64,000 nt of DNA from Atherinomorus stipes. Taxonomy: Eukaryota; Chordata; Actinopteri; Atheriniformes; Atherinidae. Below, piece by piece: positions 40,200-50,600 of the stretch. Below the pieces are notes generated by a model. The model searched no databases, was not told where the DNA came from, and was given only the letters and a program-made list of their open reading frames with translations. The position numbers and the translations under genes were made by a program. Every line of letters starts with the position of its first letter. Position 1 is the first letter of the stretch. The stretch spans positions 744,001 through 808,000 of the forward strand of contig JALJCO010003469.1 of the NCBI GenBank assembly GCA_023101725.1, in the 5' to 3' direction.

Positions 40200-40516
40200 G
40201 TGTTTTATACTGCTTCATTCCAGTTTATACTTGTTAATGCCAGTTTATACTGGTTTGTACCAGTTCATTTTGGTCCATAACGGTTCATACTGTTTCATAC
40301 ATGTTTATACTGGTTCATACTGGTTCATACTGGTTTATGCTGGTTCATACCGGTTTATAGTAGGTCATATCAGTTTATACTGTTACAAGTTTGTACCGTT
40401 TTATACTGGTTCATACCAGATTATTCTAGTTGTTACTGGGTTATACTGTATAATGATCCATACCAGTTTAGTTCATACCGGTTTATACTTGTTTGTCCAG
40501 GTTCATTTCAGTTCAT
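40200..40516. repeat. TGGTTCATACTGGTTTATAC minisatellite
   Basis: About 315 bp of a roughly 10 bp step, with alternating GGTTCATACT and GGTTTATACT units. A 160-codon frame across it reads Tyr/Ile/Leu/Ser-rich repeats and is not a protein. A few more units reappear at 43280-43327. Confidence 0.93.
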
Positions 40517-40537
40517 AACTAAAACATAAGTCTTATA

Positions 40538-40632
40538 GTTATATTATTATATTATATTATATTATATTATATTATATTATATTATATTATATTATATTAT
40601 ATTATATTATATTATATTATATTTATATTATT
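40538..40632. repeat. (ATATT)n microsatellite
   Basis: About 17 pentamers of TATAT/ATTAT in register. Confidence 0.95.
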
Positions 40633-40717
40633 ATATATCTATATTTAAAAAAAAGAGTATTAGCTTCTTATAATATTGAATTTCCCTTTTGGTACAAATG
40701 AAGTATTTTTCATTTAA

Positions 40718-42540
40718 CACTAGAACCACCAAGGGGTCATTTTTACCCCCTCTGCATTTTCAACTTTATGTAACTCTGCTAAATAAACCTATCCGTCTCA
40801 AACTTCCTGACTTTTCATAAAATCATCATTTTTGACAACTTGTAAATTTTGGGATGTCTGTGATACAAAATAAAAAAACTGTCATCATTTATACCTAGAA
40901 CCGCCGAGGGAGTAATTTTTACCCCATAGAACACAATGTAAAACGCTGAGAGCAGCACCAGTGTTGCTAAGCAACCGAGTTCTGCCACAAATAAAGGATA
41001 AAGAGAACTTGACTTATTTGATTTAGCCTTTTGTTGGGACTAACAAACCCAGATAAGTAACTATACAGAGTTCAGTAAATTAACAAACTTTTAAGTATTT
41101 TACAATAAAACAGCAGCCTATCATACGGTCTTTGGTCGGGATAGATGACCCAGATCATGCCCACAAGATGGCCGGGGAAAGAAGGCAAGCTGTGGCATCA
41201 AACAGCAAAAAAGAAAACCTAAAGAATAAACATGAAGTGCAGACGCGCAGTGTGCAGCAGCGTCCAGCAGCGTCCAGCAATACATGTGATTAGAATGTGA
41301 GGAGGACACGCATGTGAGTGCTTCCCTCTCATAACAATGTAATATATTTTAGACATAAATCGAATGTTAATACAAATATTTACGATGTAAAACACTTTTC
41401 TGTCAAATAGGATTAATTTTTTTAAAGACACACAACGGAACTTTCAGCAGTTTTCTAAGTGACGCGCCCCCTATCGGCGGCTAAACTAGCATCCATCTTG
41501 TTCATACCTGTACTGTAAGCTCACTCCAGCCAGTAAAAGACAGTCTTATCTTGACTCTTGTTCTGTCCCTTCCTCTGTTTCTTTTCCTCTCTTCCTCCGG
41601 TGATGTTTCCTTGCGTTTCTTTACCGAATTCGACATGATGCGCATTCAAAACAGCCGCAACGTTGATACCTGGTTTACATCCGGTTGCTAGTGAGTGACG
41701 CGGTGCTGCAACCAATAGTTGGCTGCAACGTCACGGTCGCGTCCCGGATGGGAATCTTACATAGTGCTGTTTCTGAGCCCCGGGACGCCTCTGGGCACTG
41801 ACAGCTCGAAAATGCGCTTAATGAATGTTGGTGGGACATCAAAACGAGTCAGAAACACAGATTTTTAAGGTCTAAAAGTTACGTTGTGTGTCTTTAAACA
41901 TGTTTATGGCTGTTTACATAGATCAGCTATCTGCCGGGAATCCACTGTCGTTCTCCATTGTAGGCCTATTTTAGTTCACAGTTTATCAGACTATAAAAAG
42001 CCCACTGCTGATTTGATGTTGTTTTAAGTATTATTTGATTTATTTCTCATTCATAATTTGTTAAATTTAATATTTATAAAATTTTTTGATGTCTCTGGTT
42101 TTTTTTTTCAGTATATGTGCAACAGTCTTGTATAAATCCATATCAGCTGACATTCAGCGCTTTGTTCATTACTCCGCCGTGATATTACGCTTTTTCCTAA
42201 TATAGTTCCCTCAAAATAAATGAGAATTAAAAAATATGAACACACTAATACTGAAATAGCCTAGAATTTAAGAATAATTTCATTTTGTTAGATGTCAGAT
42301 GATGTGGAAGTTACGAGCTGATAAGTATTTGACATCTCTTTGAAATACGAGCCCAAAATAATCCCAAATGTTAATCAGTTAGGCTAATTATTATTATTAT
42401 TTTTATTATTTGTCTATATCTACTTCTGAATGATAAAAAACCTTCAAAGCAAAAAAAATTCTCTCTCTGAAAACGCCATTTATCTCAGTTTAATACTGTG
42501 TGGCCAGGGGGTCAAAATGACCCCCTCTGGCGGTTCTAGG
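40718..42540. mobile_element. piggyBac-like non-autonomous element(s)
   Basis: The left end CACTAGAACCACCAAGGGG directly follows TTAA, the piggyBac target. A second end-like copy CCTAGAACCGCCGAGGG starts at 40894, and the right end at 42540 reads CCTAGAACCGCCAGAGGG on the minus strand. All three continue into GTCATTTTTACCCC-type palindromic sequence. Either one element has a duplicated left end or two are nested. Right-hand TTAA is not intact. No transposase is encoded. Confidence 0.6.
41421..41898. mobile_element. 478 bp MITE with 24 bp terminal repeats
   Basis: The ends TTTAAAGACACACAACGGAA and, inverted, TTTAAAGACACACAACGTAA match with one mismatch over 24 bp. The interior includes GCGCCCCCTATCGGCGG. 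It lies within the piggyBac-like element and so inserted later. The TTTAAA start may include a TTAA-type target duplication. Confidence 0.85.
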
Positions 42541-42578
42541 GGGTATTGGAATGATGGCAGTTCCAGTGGAAATTTCAT

Positions 42579-43275
42579 TGTTACGGCTGCCTGGTTACTA
42601 ACCCCTTGTCTTTCATTTTTACATGCAAATCCTCCTGCTTCACCCCGCCTGTCTGAATGGCCTGGCTCCCCACCACCATCATCTCCTCCCTCCTTACCTG
42701 CTGATTGCTGATCGGTCTCACCTAGAGCAGCTGGCATACAGCTACAAAAGAACCCAGCACACATTCAGTCACTGGCAACTGTTTGGCCTGGCAACAGTTA
42801 GCCCTTAGTTTGTCTCATTTGTGGCTTTTGGTGACTTTAGTTTGGGTAACTTTTTCTTCTTTAGTTTTTGATTTCCAGGTGTTTAGTTTGGTTAATGGTT
42901 AAGTTACTGGATTCCCTTTTCTTTGTTTGATTTATACTGGTAGTTTGGAGTTGAGATAGCTAGGTCTTGATTTTTGGTTTTTGTTACTCTTTAGCTTATT
43001 GGTGCTACTCATTCCCTCTGTTTAGTTTGAAGAATTTTTAGCTTAGGTTCTTCCCCATTTGGTTTCCCTTTCAGTGTTAGGCTTTGTCTGTCTTTTATTT
43101 GTTCCTTTGAGCAGCATCTCTAAACCTCACCTCCTTTTCAGTTTATAGTTTTCCAGGTTTTGCGTGTATGCCTAATCACTTCATGAACAATAAAACATCT
43201 TTACTCCACCTTTTACCATCTGAAACCAGTCTTTTTGTTTGCGTCCCTAACCCCTAGCAGAGCTGGGACGTAACA
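42579..43275 (+). mobile_element. Solo LTR (Ty3/Gypsy-like), copy 1
   Basis: A 697 bp unit starts TGTTACGG and ends ACGTAACA, the TG...CA form of long terminal repeats. It is flanked by TCAT on both sides (42575-42578 and 43276-43279). A polyadenylation signal AATAAA sits near 43188, in the right place for the R region. The same unit recurs inverted at 56331-57006. No internal retroelement genes lie on either side, so it is a solo LTR left by recombination. Assignment to Gypsy rather than another LTR group is inferred from the ends only. Confidence 0.82.
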
Positions 43276-43330
43276 TCATTCATATAGGTTCATATACTGC
43301 TTCACACTGGTTTACACGGGTTCATACCAA
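43276..43330. repeat. Displaced minisatellite units
   Basis: CATATAGGTTCATATACTGC and CACACTGGTTTACACGGG are the same unit type as 40200-40516. They resume right after the solo LTR, which suggests the insertions between 40.5 and 43.28 kb split one array. Confidence 0.65.
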
Positions 43331-43350
43331 ATGAGGCAGGACAAAGGAGG

Positions 43351-43417
43351 GCCCAGGCAGGATTAAATCCTCAGACTCAGAGGTGAGTGTCATGCACACT
43401 AACCATTCAGCCAAAGG
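43351..43417 (-). mobile_element. tRNA-like sequence 1 (minus)
   Basis: On the minus strand CCCTTTGGCTGAATGGTTAG gives an A-box-like start. It continues with GACACTCACCTCTGAGTC (anticodon-arm-like) and GGATTTAATCC (decayed B box/T arm). It aligns with the two plus-strand copies at 43427 and 43691. It is most likely the head of a tRNA-derived SINE or a tRNA pseudogene. Confidence 0.55.
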
Positions 43418-43426
43418 GAAATCTTG

Positions 43427-43491
43427 TTGGCTGACTGCTAATAACGCGTGATTTTCACTTGGGAGTCTGTGGGATCAAATCCCGCCCGGGC
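43427..43491 (+). mobile_element. tRNA-like sequence 2 (plus)
   Basis: TTGGCTGACTGCTAATAACG, then an ACTTGGGAGTC segment, then GGGATCAAATCCC, which forms a T-arm with a B-box-like loop. The acceptor stem is not closed. Only 10 bp separate it from the inverted copy to its left. Confidence 0.55.
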
Positions 43492-43690
43492 CCTTGTTCA
43501 CCTTGCCACATTCTGGCGTTGTCGGCAGGATCTTTGTGACGCTCGTAAACAGTCCATGGATTGTAATTAGTGGCACCCTGCGCAGAGCACGTGGACGTGC
43601 TTGAGGAAAGAGGGAGTGAGATGTGACAGTGTGGGGTCCTGTCACTATGCCTCCGATTGATCACATGCAGCTACTTGGCCATAAGTATAT

Positions 43691-43759
43691 CCCTTTGGCT
43701 GACTGTAAGCGCATATGACTCTCACCCAGGAGTCTTAGGGTTCAAATTCCACCCAGGCC
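43691..43759 (+). mobile_element. tRNA-like sequence 3 (plus)
   Basis: CCCTTTGGCTGACTGTAAGC, GACTCTCACCCAGGAGTC (a 5 bp anticodon-type stem) and GGGTTCAAATTCC with a good B box at 43739-43750. It starts about 265 bp after copy 2. The loop of the anticodon arm has eight bases rather than seven, and the acceptor stem is not closed, so a functional tRNA is unlikely. Confidence 0.55.
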
Positions 43760-46730
43760 CTCATTGTGTACCTTACCAACCAAAGAATGTTTTTAATTTC
43801 TGATCTGATCTGAATATGTTTGTATAAAGAGTCTAAACAAGGTTGGGAATGTGGCGCAGCAGGAAGTTGTTTGAAGGGGGACCTTTTTCACTGCTGCACC
43901 ACTAAACCTGCAGCAGAGCAGCTGTGTTGCTGGAAATGTTGCACGTGAAAAGGGACAGCTGAGAGTGAAGCTGTAACAGACTTATATTGTAGAGCTCTGA
44001 ATAAGGCTTCAGAATTCTGAGATGTAAATAAAATAAACAGTTGCTGTCAGGGGAACTTTGTGCCACCACTCAGACGTTGTCTTGAGCAGCAGTGTTTGAT
44101 TCACCAGCATGGCTGCTGAATTCAGTCGAACTGTGCTGGAAGCAGGAAGCTGCCTGAAACTGAGTGGAAGGTCGGGGGAGTTGGCAGCATCTGCTTAAAA
44201 AACAAGCCTGACCCTGTTTGGCCGTCCAACTCCCTGGCGTACAACTTCTTACCTCATTTCTGACACCTCTGTGGTCCACCCTCCTTCAGACGTAGAGGAG
44301 AGCGCTCACAGAGCGGATAACACCCTCACAAGGTCACCCAACCTTTTTATAAGTCCACCCTGTGATAGCGAGCTGTAGTAAAACGACTTCCCCTTGTTTG
44401 TTATCTTTGAGCTTCGACAGAGAGGATGAAAAAGATATTTGGCACCGACGAGGATGTGAGCTGGTGCTGCTCTCTCATTCTGTCGTAGGCCCAACTCCGC
44501 TGAGGTAGAGATAGCTCCTGAACAGCTGGAATAATAAGAGCGTGGATGACATTTCCTCCATAAACAACATTGGGAAGAGGTCAGGAAGGGGGTCAGCGAG
44601 CATCTCTAAGAGGTCTGTCTGCAACATGTAGCGCCACCCACAGACAAAAGATGGAAGCAGCGTTGACGACAGGATCCCCCCCCCCCACACACACACACAC
44701 ATACACACACACAAAATAGTTTCAGTTTAATTATAAAGCATCTACAGTAAGCTTCACAGAGAAAATTTAATTACACTTAAATATTAAAGATATATACAAA
44801 TGACTCCAAACTCAAGCAGTTTGTATTATTAAGATAATGATTACCATGAACTGAAGAGTGTGATAAGATGGAAAAGACCTGACAGGGAACCTAGAACTGT
44901 GAATCATGACAGCAATAAAAAAAAAAAAATAAAAAAAAAAACATGCACGTCTAGAATGTAACTGTTTTAACTGGATTCTGATCATTTAAGTAAATATGTT
45001 CAATGGATGGAAATTTATAACTTTGTCAATAAACCTGAACAGATATATAACTTTGTTTAACCATAGGTCATATAAAACATATATGATCCAGATTTTTTCA
45101 GGGTTACCATGAAGCAGGGGAAGCAGGAAGGTCAGAGGCCAGAAGATGAAAAGATGCAAACATTAAAAAAAAACATCTTTTCCTACATTCAGATGAGCAG
45201 ACATCAGCCTATGTATTGTTTTCATCATGCTGCTTACAACTTCCAGTACCCTTAACAGTATATTCCAGGACAGGCATCCAGAGTTCCAATTTTCTGTGAC
45301 TGCTTATGAATGAAACACACTGGCCTTGATTCTTGTCAGAATACACCATTAATTTGTCATTTATTCAGCCAAAAAGACAGATGGACGGACATGGGGAGGA
45401 AAATATGATGGTACAGCAGAATGCTAACTTCTGAAATAAATTATTTCTTTAAACTTTACAAAGTTGTATTGACACTAAATTTACAGATTTGGTTGTAGTT
45501 TTTCTATATGAGCTAAATGTAAAATGTTCCTATTTTTCATATGTCATCTGTTTAGAAAATATGCATAATTAGGGGTATGTTCTTTGGATTGACAGGCGAC
45601 AGATTGGCTGTCAGCGCTAGCGCTGGCGTCTAGCTCTCTCTTACTCCACAGAAGGCCTCAGTCAACAGCAGAGTAGCACAATGGCGGTTTTTGGCTGGCT
45701 GACAGTTTAGCCCACCTACCTCTGTTAGCTCCTGTTAATTCTTAGCTACAGGTAGTTCAGAGTTCGTTAGGTGTTAATCATTCATCCCCATGCTCACTGC
45801 CCCACCACAACCCCACCCTCTGCTCCACCTCTTTCTGCATTTTCTATGATTGATGGGACGCGCAACACTGCCACGATGGCAATGGTGGGAAAAGACCAAC
45901 GTGCCTCAGGTCAGCTCTTCAGAAACCAGCGGGTGATGTCACAGCAGTTTGTCCTTAAAGGAGTGATGACATAGCAGTTAAAAACTAGTTTATGTTGTTG
46001 GCATTACTGCACATGTAAATACCTTAAAGAAAAAAACGGCATTTTTTACAGCGGAGTATTGTTTTGAAACGCCAGACCTCACTTCCTCAGTCATACAGTT
46101 GGGTCCGGTGATGATATGGAGCTTTACCCACAGACCACGTTGACTTCATTTTGATTGGCTACACCATATTTGGCTATAACCTTATTTAGAGAAAACTAGG
46201 TCATGCTGCGGTCAGAGTTTGCTAAAGGCTAACTGCTAGCAACATGGGCACTTCAGACAGTGTGAGCTACGTTTATCAGACAAGACAGCATTTAGAAAAT
46301 AAATACACTTACAGGTAATGACAAGGTTGTGGCCCCCTCCCTCAGTTTTGCTGCAGAAGTTTTCTTTTAAATCCATTTGTTTGAAAACCCAGACCTGACT
46401 GCACAGAAGTTACTACTCCGCTACACACACACAGCTGAATCAGATAGGGGGAGCCGGGGAGCGAAGCGAACGGTGCATAGACTGTTAGGAGGGGGGAGGC
46501 TGTTTGCACTTATTGGAGCAATTGAATTACGTAGAATGATAGAATTACGTACAATGATAGGCTGCTGTCTGATTCATCCGTTTCTGAGCAGACAGACAAA
46601 GCTGACTGACTATGAACAGGGATTTTGATACTCACTCTGGACATTCACATGGCTTCATCAGTACACAACAGATCATATTTTACCCCCAAAACCCCAGAAA
46701 ATTGAAATTTGATGTCATGGCACCGTTGAT
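43760..46730. other. No gene recognised; (CA)n and A-rich tracts
   Basis: Holds (C)n(CA)n at 44678-44713 and an A-rich run at 44918-44941. GC-richer stretches at 45590-45970 and 46020-46200 look like worn dispersed repeats. A minus-strand frame at 44475-44690 reads like ordinary protein sequence but is not recognised. Confidence 0.35.
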
Positions 46731-46734
46731 ATCA

Positions 46735-47255
46735 AAAGTCTGGTCTGGCATCTAATCTGGACTCTCATCTAGACTCTTTTCTGGCCTGGAATCTGGACTC
46801 TAGTCTGGACTCTGGTCTACACTCTGGTTTGGAATCTCATCTAGACTCTGATCTGGACTCTAGTCTAGATATTGATCTGGAATCTATTCCGGACTCTAGT
46901 CTAGACTCTGGTCTGGAATCTGGTGTTGACTCTCATCTGGCCTTTAGTCTGGAATGTTGTCTGGACTGCAGTCTATATAAAAACCTCCAAGGACTCCCTT
47001 GGAAAAGATGTTTTAATCTCAATGGAACTTTCCTGGTAAAATAAAGGTTAAATAAAATTATAGTCTACACTTTGGTCTGGACCCTTCTAGACTCTAATCT
47101 GGAATCTAATCTGGACTCGAGTATGGCCTCTGGTCTGACCTTTAGTCTGACTCTTGGTTTGGACTCTAGTCTAGACATTGGTCTTGAATCTGGTCTACAC
47201 TTTGGTATGGGCTCTCTGGTCCTGACTGGTTTGGATTCTGGTCTGTCTGGACTCC
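46735..47255. repeat. TCTGGACTCTAG minisatellite, interrupted
   Basis: Units of about 10-12 bp built on TCTGGACTCTAGTCTGGAAT run from 46735 to 46975 and again from 47062 to 47255. Asp/Ser/Leu-rich plus frames and Arg/Pro/Glu-rich minus frames derive from the repeat. Confidence 0.93.
46976..47061 (+). mobile_element. SINE/LINE 3' tail inside minisatellite
   Basis: GATGTTTTAATCTCAATGGA followed by ACTTTCCTGGTAAAATAAAG and GTTAAATAAAA resembles the 3' tail of a common fish retroposon. It splits the minisatellite in two. Only the tail is present. Confidence 0.55.
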
Positions 47256-47260
47256 AAACT

Positions 47261-48496
47261 CCGGGCAGTAAATTTGATCTGACCAATCTTCAGGGACCTC
47301 TCCATTGGGGTCCCAGTCTTACTAATCCGACCTTAAAGGAAACCAAAATGAAGCATTTTCTCCAAAGAAAACACAGTCTTCACTTTATTCGAGAGGGTAG
47401 ATTTTCTCAGTTAAAACTGGTGATTGCATGTAAAGTGCTCTCAGGGTAGAAATCCTAACTCATTTGGTGTCATCAGGATTTGATTTTCAGCGGTCCTTCT
47501 GAGTAGCTACACAGTTTTAAGCTTCAAGGAGAGGAAGAAGTTCCAAGCACATTACAACTGTCTCACGGGAAGCCACGCTTCCCTCATGTTGTCAATCAAT
47601 GATAAAAATGTAGAAAAATGAGTAGAATTCATACAAAAGTATGGGTATGTTTTGCACATGGTGCTGTAACTTTGTTTGTACTGGTAATGAATAAGATGGA
47701 AGCAAATGCAGCTGAGCTGCATTAATCTGAATCTAATTGGGAAGGTTTTTTGGATAAGCAGTGTGATCCCAGACACCTGGTTTACCTGCTGGGGCTGACA
47801 CCTCTTCCCCTGTGACCCTGCTGAAGGCTGGTCAGACATTAGTTTCTGCCTCCACGCTGAATGAGGTGCAGCTTTCCTTCCATCGCAGCCTTGTAGCATC
47901 CCTGCTCTGTTTTCAGTGCAGATGTTTGTCATAAATATTCATAAAGCTGCCTAATGGCAATCATTACTCCAGTTCATCTCTTTGCCTTGGCAAGCCCTTC
48001 AGTGAAGCCTGCTGCCAACCGGCTCTTGAACTCTGCACTCTGGTGGCTGGTGTGATTGATTGGGACTGTCATCGCTGGAATCCTCTGGTCACACTTCACT
48101 CACACAGCCAGCCAGACAAACATATGATAAACACAAACACAGAGGTATTACACTGACACACCGAGACATTCTCTAATGCGATCAGCCATCAATCTCACAG
48201 TCCCTGCTTACTGAATGTGTGTGTGTCCATTTCCTTGGTGATGTTCTACGATGTTTACAGCTGGTACAAAGAGACAGAAACAGCTCTGCTTGCATTCTGC
48301 TGAAAACACTTCATTTATGGTCGACAAGAGTCCACTTCTCATACTTTTAGTCTTGTGTGCTAAGTTTTAAACAAACAGAACTGATCTGGGGTCAGGAGGG
48401 GGAAGGTGTGCTCAAGTGAGGATGAGGAGAGGACAAAGCTCTTAAAGAATTGAAAAACAATTTGGGATGTTGACCAAGTACTTTTAAGCAGTCTGG

Positions 48497-48498
<2 letters not shown>
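47261..48498. other. No gene recognised
   Basis: Ordinary sequence; a 126-codon minus frame at 47552-47932 shows no recognisable domain. Confidence 0.4.
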
Positions 48499-48563
<65 letters not shown>

Positions 48564-48573
48564 GGGGGGGGGG
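48499..48573. repeat. (GT)n(G)n microsatellite
   Basis: About 24 GT units followed by an uninterrupted G run of some 27 bases. Confidence 0.96.
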
Positions 48574-48721
48574 CAAACGACGGCTTTATCAAGGTGGCCA
48601 TAAAGGAAGAGATTGTATTACTCTCTCTAACACTGTGGTCACACATGGGAAATAAAACATATTTACATCAATAATCTGGATCGCCAAGTGGAAGTATCTA
48701 CTACAAGTTCGGAGACTTCCA

Positions 48722-48957
48722 TCGAGCGGCTGTGGCTCAGGTGGTAGAGCAGGTCGGCCAATGATCGAAGGATCGGCGCTGGTGGCGCGAAATGGCAGCC
48801 ACGCTTCCATCAGTCTGCCCCAGGGCAGCTGTGGCTACATACGTAGTTTACCATCACCAAGTATGAATGATGAGTTAAAGAATAATGGACCTACTGTAAA
48901 GCGCTTTGAGTGCCTTGAAAAGTGCTATATAAAATTTATCCATTATTATTATTAGAA
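48722..48957 (+). mobile_element. tRNA-derived SINE with LINE-like tail
   Basis: Begins GAGCGGCTGTGGCTCAGGTG, with a full A box (TGGCTCAGGTGG) at 48731-48742. The B box is worn (GGATCGGCG). The body has GCCCCAGGGCAGCTGTGGCTAC, and the tail GTAAAGCGCTTTGAGTGCC then AAAAGTGCTATATAAA, ending in (ATT)n. The tail resembles L2-clade LINE 3' ends, which would supply the retrotransposition machinery. The family resembles the minus-strand SINE at 8135-8362. Confidence 0.88.
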
Positions 48958-49295
48958 AGGTAAGTTGGCTGTTTTTGGGTGCAGCAGAGCTGGGTGTGGC
49001 AGTAGGGGGATCAGGGTCCTTCTTCTAGAATAAAAAGTCTGTGATTGACGAGACGCACAACAGTAGCGTCTCGATATTTTCTACTAAAATATCATGGGGA
49101 TATAAGAATATCATTTTCTACTAATTAAAACTGGTTCCAGGATATATTTCTCCACATTTTTATGCTGCAACTACTTTCAAACCAACTAGCAGCCTTGCTA
49201 GCCTCCTGTTTAAAGAAAACTGGATCGTGTGACGTTAGCTTTGTCAGTGCTAAGCAACGTGGATACTGAGATTCTCTTTGAGCATTTTCAGCATT
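48958..49295. other. No gene recognised
   Basis: Short spacer between a SINE and a DNA transposon; nothing supportable. Confidence 0.5.
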
Positions 49296-49953
49296 TGGGC
49301 CCGTCCCAATGCATCCCCTAGCCCTACTTTTTAGCCCTACCCCTAGATTTTGAGCGTCCCCATGAGGGTAGTGTTCTCCCAATTCCTCTTTGCATGTAGG
49401 GGTAGTGGACATAACAAAGGGTAGGGAGTATGAATCTAGCCTTTCAGAGCGAGGGATTTCAGATGCTGACTTGCCGAGGAAGGGCCAGAGAAAGCTTTAC
49501 GTCATCATTTGCATACTGAATAAAACAACAATAGCAACCCCCCGGAGAGCAACAGAACTCGAGAAGAAAACTCACAAATGTACATATGTACAGATAAGAC
49601 ATTAGTTCATAATGTTAGCCAGGCTAGCCATGCTAATTAGGCTAAAATACTAATGAAAGCCTTGCAAATGCTTTTCAGCAGTTCACAAAAGACAACGTCA
49701 ATGGTGACTTCTTCTCCGTGTGGTTGTTTTGTTCATTAATCAACCGAAGCATGATGAATGATGAAAAAAAAAGAAAAATGATGATGGTGAGACGTATGTG
49801 GAAACATTACTATGCAGTCACTTGTGTGCCTGAATGTAAATGCAGCAAGTAATTCCAAGGGAGGATTACAAAGCCTTACCCCTTGTGGCTGCAATTCAAG
49901 GATGTGGGTGAGGGCTAGCAGTTGAAAGTAGGGGTAACATTGGGATTGGGCCT
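49296..49953 (-). mobile_element. Non-autonomous DNA transposon, copy 2 of 2
   Basis: Ends GGGCCCGTCCCAAT and, inverted, AAAGGCCCAATCCCAAT. It aligns along its length with 15416-16126 in inverted orientation. Shared blocks include GTAGTGGACATAAC, GGAAGGGCCAGAGAAA, CCGGAGAGC, TAATCAACCGAAGCATGATG, GTGACTGCATAG (on the minus strand) and GCCCAATCCCAA. Length differs by about 50 bp through small indels. No transposase frame. Confidence 0.82.
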
Positions 49954-50464
49954 TTATTTTCAGTCCCAATGTGAAAATGTTGATTAACTGAGCTGATGTT
50001 TTGTCCCTAAATACACTGACTGAAAACTAAAAATTATCTGGTTTCCCCACATTATCTTAAAACTAATCTAGTGCTAGCTAGGAACTAAATAAGCTTAGCT
50101 ACGCAGATTCCTGTAACATCAGATTAAAGGCCATTACACACCTACTCTGAATATTTAGTCGGAAAGACTCACATGGCAATAGCTTTAATCATGTTAATAT
50201 CAAGTCAACGGTTGCGTTCACATCAGTGAAAAAAAATTCCATCTAGCGATTTAGTGATGTTCATTTTTTCAAAGTGAGGTCCATTTTCTTAATATTCGCA
50301 TCCGACAGATACACAATACACCAATCAGAGAAGGCGCTCTGGCAGTCACAGAGCTGGTTGTGCTGTTTATTTGCATTGGTTCCAGTGTAAAAAGGCCATA
50401 ACAACCTAATAATAATGGTATTATAGGCCCCTATAGTTTATCAGTTTTAGATGAGAAATTTTAT
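49954..50464. other. No gene recognised
   Basis: Ordinary AT-rich sequence without supportable feature. Confidence 0.5.
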
Positions 50465-50600
50465 CTGTAGTTACACTAGGAGCAATGGGCTGCCTGGGCG
50501 CAGCTGGCAGTTAAGAGCCTTACCAAGGAGCCTGCAGTGGTTCCCTGGTCAGGGACTTGAACCTGGGTCATACACATCAGCAGTTGTACTTGAGGGAACA
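50465..50600 (-). mobile_element. SINE-like fragment, minus strand
   Basis: The minus strand contains CCCAGGTTCAAGTCCCTGAC with an exact B box (GGTTCAAGTCC, 50548-50558). It is followed by CAGGGAACCACTGCAGGCTC and GGTAAGGCTCTTAACTGCC, a body typical of tRNA-derived fish SINEs. The A-box side is worn. Confidence 0.6.

Noticed and set aside
40036..40518. 160-codon Tyr-rich frame with repeats
   Set aside because: It is produced by the GGTTCATACTGGTTTATAC minisatellite.
43691..43759. Functional tRNA gene
   Set aside because: The acceptor stem is not closed and the anticodon loop has eight bases, so I list it as tRNA-like only.
46829..47286. Asp/Ser/Leu repeat protein
   Set aside because: It is the translation of a TCTGGACTCTAG minisatellite, and the opposite strand gives an equally long frame.
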